Assembly (NCBI GenBank): GCA_025350905.1
Contig: JANXWY010000486.1
Location: forward strand, 1-45,742
Direction of reading: 5' to 3'
DNA from: Verrucomicrobiota bacterium
GTDB lineage: Bacteria > Verrucomicrobiota > Verrucomicrobiia > Limisphaerales > JADLHS01
Length of the DNA: 45,742 nucleotides
Within the stretch, counting starts at the first letter, position 1; each line of letters begins with the position of its first letter. The notes below the pieces were generated by a model. That model did no database searches. It had not been told where the DNA came from and saw only the letters and a list, made by a program, of their open reading frames with translations. Of the stretch, positions 41,962 to 45,742 are shown piece after piece. The translations under genes and the position numbers were made by a program.

Positions 41962-44900
41962 GTTTGAGTGCTCCGTGAGGGCCGGCGGGCGGGCGAGAGT
42001 CGCCTTTTTCAGAAGCCTTCGTCGGCAGGGTAAAATAAAAGGTGGCGCCCTGGTCGATCGCCGCCTCGGCCCAGAGCCGGCCGCCGTGGCGATGAATGAC
42101 CCGCTGCACGATGGCCAGGCCAATGCCAGTGCCGGGAAACTCCGTGGCGTTGTGCAAGCGTTGGAAGGGACGGAAGAGTTGTTTGGCATACGCCATGTCA
42201 AAACCGGCGCCGTTATCCCGGACGAAGCCGACCCAATCCCCAGCCCGATCGATTTGGCCGAACTCGACCCGAGGCGCGGGCTGCTGGTGCGTGAACTTCC
42301 AGGCGTTGCTCAACAGGTTGGTAAGCGCGACCCGCAACAAACGGGCGTCGCCAGCGACCGTCACCTCCGGCGCAACGACCAGCTGCACCACCCGTTCCGG
42401 GGTGGCGCGTTGCAACTCGTGGGTCACCTCCTGGACCAACGCGCTCAGGTTGACCGGGGTTACTTGCATTTGTTCCCGCGAGAGGCGCGACAGCATCAGG
42501 ATCGCGTCAATCAGCTGGCCCATCCGCTGCGAGGCCGTGCGCACCCGGCGCAGGCAATCCCGACCTTCCGGCTCCAGTCGGTGCTCGTAGTCTTCCAGCA
42601 GCACCCGGCTGAAACCGTCCATGGCGCGTAGCGGCGTGCGCAGGTCGTGCGACACCGAGTAGGCAAAACTTTCCAGTTCCTGATTGGCCACCTCCAGGGC
42701 CGCCGTCCGCTCGCGGACGCGTTGCTCCAGGCGGCCATTGAGTTCAAGGATTTTCGCCTCCGCCTGCTTCTGCGCGGTGATGTCCCAAAAAATGCCGAAG
42801 ATTCCGATGATCTTCCCGCTGCGATCCCGCACGGGCGCCTTGGTGGTGTGGACCCAAATTTCGTGGCCATCCAGAATATATTTTTCTTCCAATTCTTCGG
42901 TTTGTCCGGTCTCCAGGATCCGCCGGTCATCCGCGCGGTATTTTTCCGCGAGCGCGGTTGGGAAAAAGTCGTAATCGTCTTTGCCCACCGCGTCCTCCGG
43001 ACGACAGCCAAGATCCCGCGCATAATTCTGATTGACCGAGACCAATTTCAAGTCCCGGGATATGAGAAAGATCTTTTGCGGAATGTTCTCCACCAGGGTC
43101 CGGTAGCGGGCTTCGCTCACCCGCACGGCCGCCTCGGCCTGCCGCTGTTCGGTGATGTCCCGGGCGGTGGCATAGGCGACCCCATCAGCGGGCATATATG
43201 TGGCCCGCCAGGACAACGAAAGGTAGTCGCCGTCCTTGCGTTGATATCGGTTCACAAAATCCATGGAACTGCCGGTGGTCAGCTGCCGGGACATTTCCGC
43301 CGCCGTGGCCGGGCGATCGTCCGGGTGGATAAAATTGATAAACGGCCTTTCCAGCAACTCCGCTTCGGTATATCCCAGCAACTGGATCGTGGCCGGGTTG
43401 ACCCGCAGGAAACAGCCGGCCGGATCCGCGATCATCATCAGGTCCGGCGAGAGGTTGAAGAATTTGAAAAACTGTTCGCGTTCCGCTTCCGCCTGCTTGC
43501 GCCCGGAAATGTCGAAGATGATCGCGTGTAGTACCACGCGACCGCCGGTTTGGATCGGACACACCGAGGCTTGAATATCTCTCAGGTCGCCATTGGCCAG
43601 CCGATGTTTGAATTCGAACTGCTTGGCCTTTTGCGTCGCCACCGACGCGACAATTTTTCGGACTTCGGGTTCCGGCAGGACGTTGAGATCGTTGATCCGC
43701 AGGCCCAGCATCTGTTCCCGGGGGTAGCCGTAGAAGGCGAGGGCGGCGTCATTGGCATCCAGGAGGGCAGCGTTTTGCGGATCAATGAGGAGCATCACGG
43801 CGGTATTGTGGACAAATTGATTGCGGTAGGTTTGCTCGCTCTGGCGCAGTTTTGTTTCCGCCAGCGTCTGCTCCGTGATGTCCTGCGTGACTCCGCGGGT
43901 GCGCACCACGCGACCGCCGTCGTCCAGCACGACATGACCGAGTGATCGCACGTGCCGTTCGACCCCGTTCGCGTCGCGAATGCGATACTCCAGATCGTAA
44001 TCCTGTTTCGCCGCCACGGCGCTGGCCACCGTGGCCGCCACGCGCTCACGATCTTCCGGATGGGCATACGCCAGCGCTTGTTCCGGGGTCAGTTTGGCGA
44101 TCCCGGGTGCGAGGCCGAAGAGCCGGTACATTTCTGCTGACCACCGGATTTGGCCGGTGGCCATCACTTGTTCCCAACTGCCGAGATGCGCAATTTTTTG
44201 GGCCTCCACCAGCCGGGCTTCGCTGTCCATCAGTCGCTGCCACTCTTGCTTGCGTTTGGTGATGTCATTGCTCGTGGATCGGCTCAGCAGGAAATTGCCA
44301 GCGGCGTCCCGGACCGCCGTGGAGCTGACCAGCGTGGGCATGAGGGAACCATCCTTCCGGGTCAGTTCGACTTCCATGTCGGGCGCCACGTCGCCGACCT
44401 GAAGCTGACGGAAGGTTTCCCGATACCGGGGCCGGGTGCGTTCGGAAAGCAGGTCCGTCAGCTTGATTTTCCCGATCACTTCCTCCGGCCGGTAACCGAG
44501 CCAGGCGAGCTCGGTTTTATTCATGCGTACAATAACGTCGTCCCGGTTGATCGAATGGTAGCCGCACGGGGCATGATCATAGAGGTCCTGGAATTCTTCG
44601 GCCTGCTCGCGGAGGGCTGTCGCGACCCTTTTGCGTTCGGTGATGTCCCGTGAAGAAGCGTAGATATAGCGCTGTCCCTCCAGGTCAATCACCCGCGTGC
44701 TGATCTCCACTTCGATGGTCTGCCCATCCCGACGGCGGTGGCGCGTTTCGAAGACCGAGGAAAACTCCGTCACCTGATGCATTCGATCATTCAGTTCCGC
44801 GGCCGACCACTGCGCGTCCCAGTCCCCAACCCGCAGCACCGTGGGATCCTGGGGCGAATAGCCCAGCATTTGATAGAAGGAATCACTGGCCTCCAGCAGT

Positions 44901-45511
44901 TTCCCCTCCAGGTCAAAAATATGAATACCGTCGCTGGCGATCCGGAGCAGGTTCTGATAGTGGCTGCGGGCCCGGCGCAAACTCGCCTCCATGCGTCGGC
45001 GCTCCTGCAGCGAATCGGTGAGATTGATCAGCACCCCCAGCAGAGTCGCCAACCCCAACAGCAATCCCAGTTGCAGCACGAAATACTCCTCGCGAATTTG
45101 TTGCTCCGCTGCGGATTGCTGCGTCTGTCGCAAGGTGTCGATTTGGTCGTCAAGGTCCGCTGTGAGTCGGCGAATCTTATCCATCAGGGCTTTTGCCTGC
45201 CCGCCGCGCACCACCGCCGCGGCCGCGGCCAAGTCGTTCGTGCCCCGGCTCGCGATGGCTTGCCGCGCGAGCTCAAGGCGGGCCGCGATCACTGGCTCCA
45301 ATTCTTGCAGCAGCTTTTGCTGCGCGGGGTTGCCGGCCTCGGATTCATACAGGTGGGCAAACTCAATCGGGATCGCGTTGGTGGCCAGGATGAACGGGGC
45401 CAGGAAACTTTCCTGACCGGAGAGGAGATAACCCCGGGAGCCCGATTCCACATCCTGCACGAGCGAAAGCAACCGACGGCAATGAAAGCGTAACTCCATG
45501 GTTTCCGCCAC
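41951..45511 (-). CDS. CHASE3 histidine kinase with six PAS domains, N-terminus apparently incomplete
   Basis: This encodes about 1186 residues from a GTG at 45511. A CHASE3 extracytoplasmic sensor comes first (LLSLVQDVESGSRGYLLSGQ, residues about 1-140), then one membrane segment (LQLGLLLGLATLLGVLINLT, about 145-168), six PAS domains (about 185-310, 315-430, 435-560, 565-680, 680-800, 805-925), HisKA with His near 954 (SVSHDLRTPLRAMDGFSRVL) and HATPase (NLLSNAWKFT, VRDNGAGFDMAYAKQLFRPF, FPGTGIGLAIV). CHASE3 kinases normally have a membrane segment before the sensor; none is seen here, and the frame meets a stop at 45614-45616. The start therefore looks truncated or frameshifted. The kinase core closely resembles that of the 24972 kinase and of phytochrome-type kinases. 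Confidence 0.88.
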   Translation of the reverse strand: MAETMELRFHCRRLLSLVQDVESGSRGYLLSGQESFLAPFILATNAIPIEFAHLYESEAGNPAQQKLLQELEPVIAARLELARQAIASRGTNDLAAAAAVVRGGQAKALMDKIRRLTADLDDQIDTLRQTQQSAAEQQIREEYFVLQLGLLLGLATLLGVLINLTDSLQERRRMEASLRRARSHYQNLLRIASDGIHIFDLEGKLLEASDSFYQMLGYSPQDPTVLRVGDWDAQWSAAELNDRMHQVTEFSSVFETRHRRRDGQTIEVEISTRVIDLEGQRYIYASSRDITERKRVATALREQAEEFQDLYDHAPCGYHSINRDDVIVRMNKTELAWLGYRPEEVIGKIKLTDLLSERTRPRYRETFRQLQVGDVAPDMEVELTRKDGSLMPTLVSSTAVRDAAGNFLLSRSTSNDITKRKQEWQRLMDSEARLVEAQKIAHLGSWEQVMATGQIRWSAEMYRLFGLAPGIAKLTPEQALAYAHPEDRERVAATVASAVAAKQDYDLEYRIRDANGVERHVRSLGHVVLDDGGRVVRTRGVTQDITEQTLAETKLRQSEQTYRNQFVHNTAVMLLIDPQNAALLDANDAALAFYGYPREQMLGLRINDLNVLPEPEVRKIVASVATQKAKQFEFKHRLANGDLRDIQASVCPIQTGGRVVLHAIIFDISGRKQAEAEREQFFKFFNLSPDLMMIADPAGCFLRVNPATIQLLGYTEAELLERPFINFIHPDDRPATAAEMSRQLTTGSSMDFVNRYQRKDGDYLSLSWRATYMPADGVAYATARDITEQRQAEAAVRVSEARYRTLVENIPQKIFLISRDLKLVSVNQNYARDLGCRPEDAVGKDDYDFFPTALAEKYRADDRRILETGQTEELEEKYILDGHEIWVHTTKAPVRDRSGKIIGIFGIFWDITAQKQAEAKILELNGRLEQRVRERTAALEVANQELESFAYSVSHDLRTPLRAMDGFSRVLLEDYEHRLEPEGRDCLRRVRTASQRMGQLIDAILMLSRLSREQMQVTPVNLSALVQEVTHELQRATPERVVQLVVAPEVTVAGDARLLRVALTNLLSNAWKFTHQQPAPRVEFGQIDRAGDWVGFVRDNGAGFDMAYAKQLFRPFQRLHNATEFPGTGIGLAIVQRVIHRHGGRLWAEAAIDQGATFYFTLPTKASEKGDSRPPAGPHGALKHEQ

Positions 45512-45742
45512 CGACAGGGCGGCGGCGTGCGCGTATTCTCCTCGCCCGGGAGCGTGATCCGGACCACGGGCACAGGATTTTTGGTAATCTCTCCAACACT
45601 TCGCGACGATTTCTCAACTTCTCCCTTGAGTATATGGGTAGTATCCCCGATGATAATCAGGTCAGCGACGCCTGGACCCTGCGTCGCCCGGTTGTCGAGG
45701 CCTTTCCCGAATCCCTGGCTGCGCAGGCTCTGGAGAGCCTTG
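45512..45742 (-). other. Upstream region of the CHASE3 kinase with an incoming open frame
   Basis: A minus-strand frame different from that of the kinase enters at 45742 and stays open into the kinase gene (to 45289). Its first part reads like protein (GVADLIIIGDTTHILKGEVE, ITKNPVPVVRITLPGE), so a gene outside the window may end or be broken here. In a third frame AAGGGAG precedes a TTG at 45617. None of the frames shows the membrane segment expected before CHASE3. Confidence 0.35.

Overview
The window (about 45.7 kb, GC-rich) looks like a chromosomal piece of a Verrucomicrobiota bacterium, probably of the Pedosphaera/Limisphaerales type. The evidence is the family content: a long Gloeo_Verruco (GloVer) tandem-repeat protein, exported proteins ending in a W...RFYRxxxP-type tail, a remnant of the ECF sigma factor family common in Verrucomicrobia and Planctomycetes, and very large multi-PAS histidine kinases. 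No rRNA, tRNA, CRISPR array, transposase or prophage was recognised. Taxonomy is inferred from families, not from a marker gene.

Left part (1-9 kb): a partial exported protein at the edge, a broken sigma-factor gene, then a tightly packed minus-strand set of four exported proteins (8587 down to 1193). Two of them end in phage-tail-spike-type S74 intramolecular chaperone domains; one carries YadA-like head repeats and the other three 255-bp tandem repeats. They look like a surface-fibre operon.

Middle-left (9-17 kb): htpG (minus), a hairpin-rich intergenic island, then plus-strand housekeeping and small genes: an RlpA-like DPBB protein, an orphan HPr, a small zinc-finger-like protein, a HAD hydrolase, an odd membrane-plus-lipobox protein and a Tat-exported amidohydrolase.

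Signalling block (17.1-27.9 kb, all minus): a HAMP/PAS histidine kinase, a REC-PAS-kinase-REC hybrid, a MASE1 hybrid kinase, a stand-alone receiver and a receiver-nucleotide cyclase. The only recognisable output is the cyclase, which lacks the usual transition-state arginine. No DNA-binding regulator is present.

Right part (28-41 kb, all minus): a cadherin/cohesin-like exported protein behind a collagen-like fibre protein, a CusB-type heavy-metal adaptor without its pump, an Ig-fold protein and a multicopper oxidase with three fibronectin type III domains. This mixes surface structure with copper handling. A second signalling pair, a six-PAS CHASE3 kinase overlapping an Rcp1-type receiver, closes the window (41.5-45.5 kb); its kinase lacks the expected first membrane segment.

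Several intergenic spaces share short dispersed repeats and strong hairpins (11.06-11.41, 28.03, 32.94, 41.06 and 41.17 kb).
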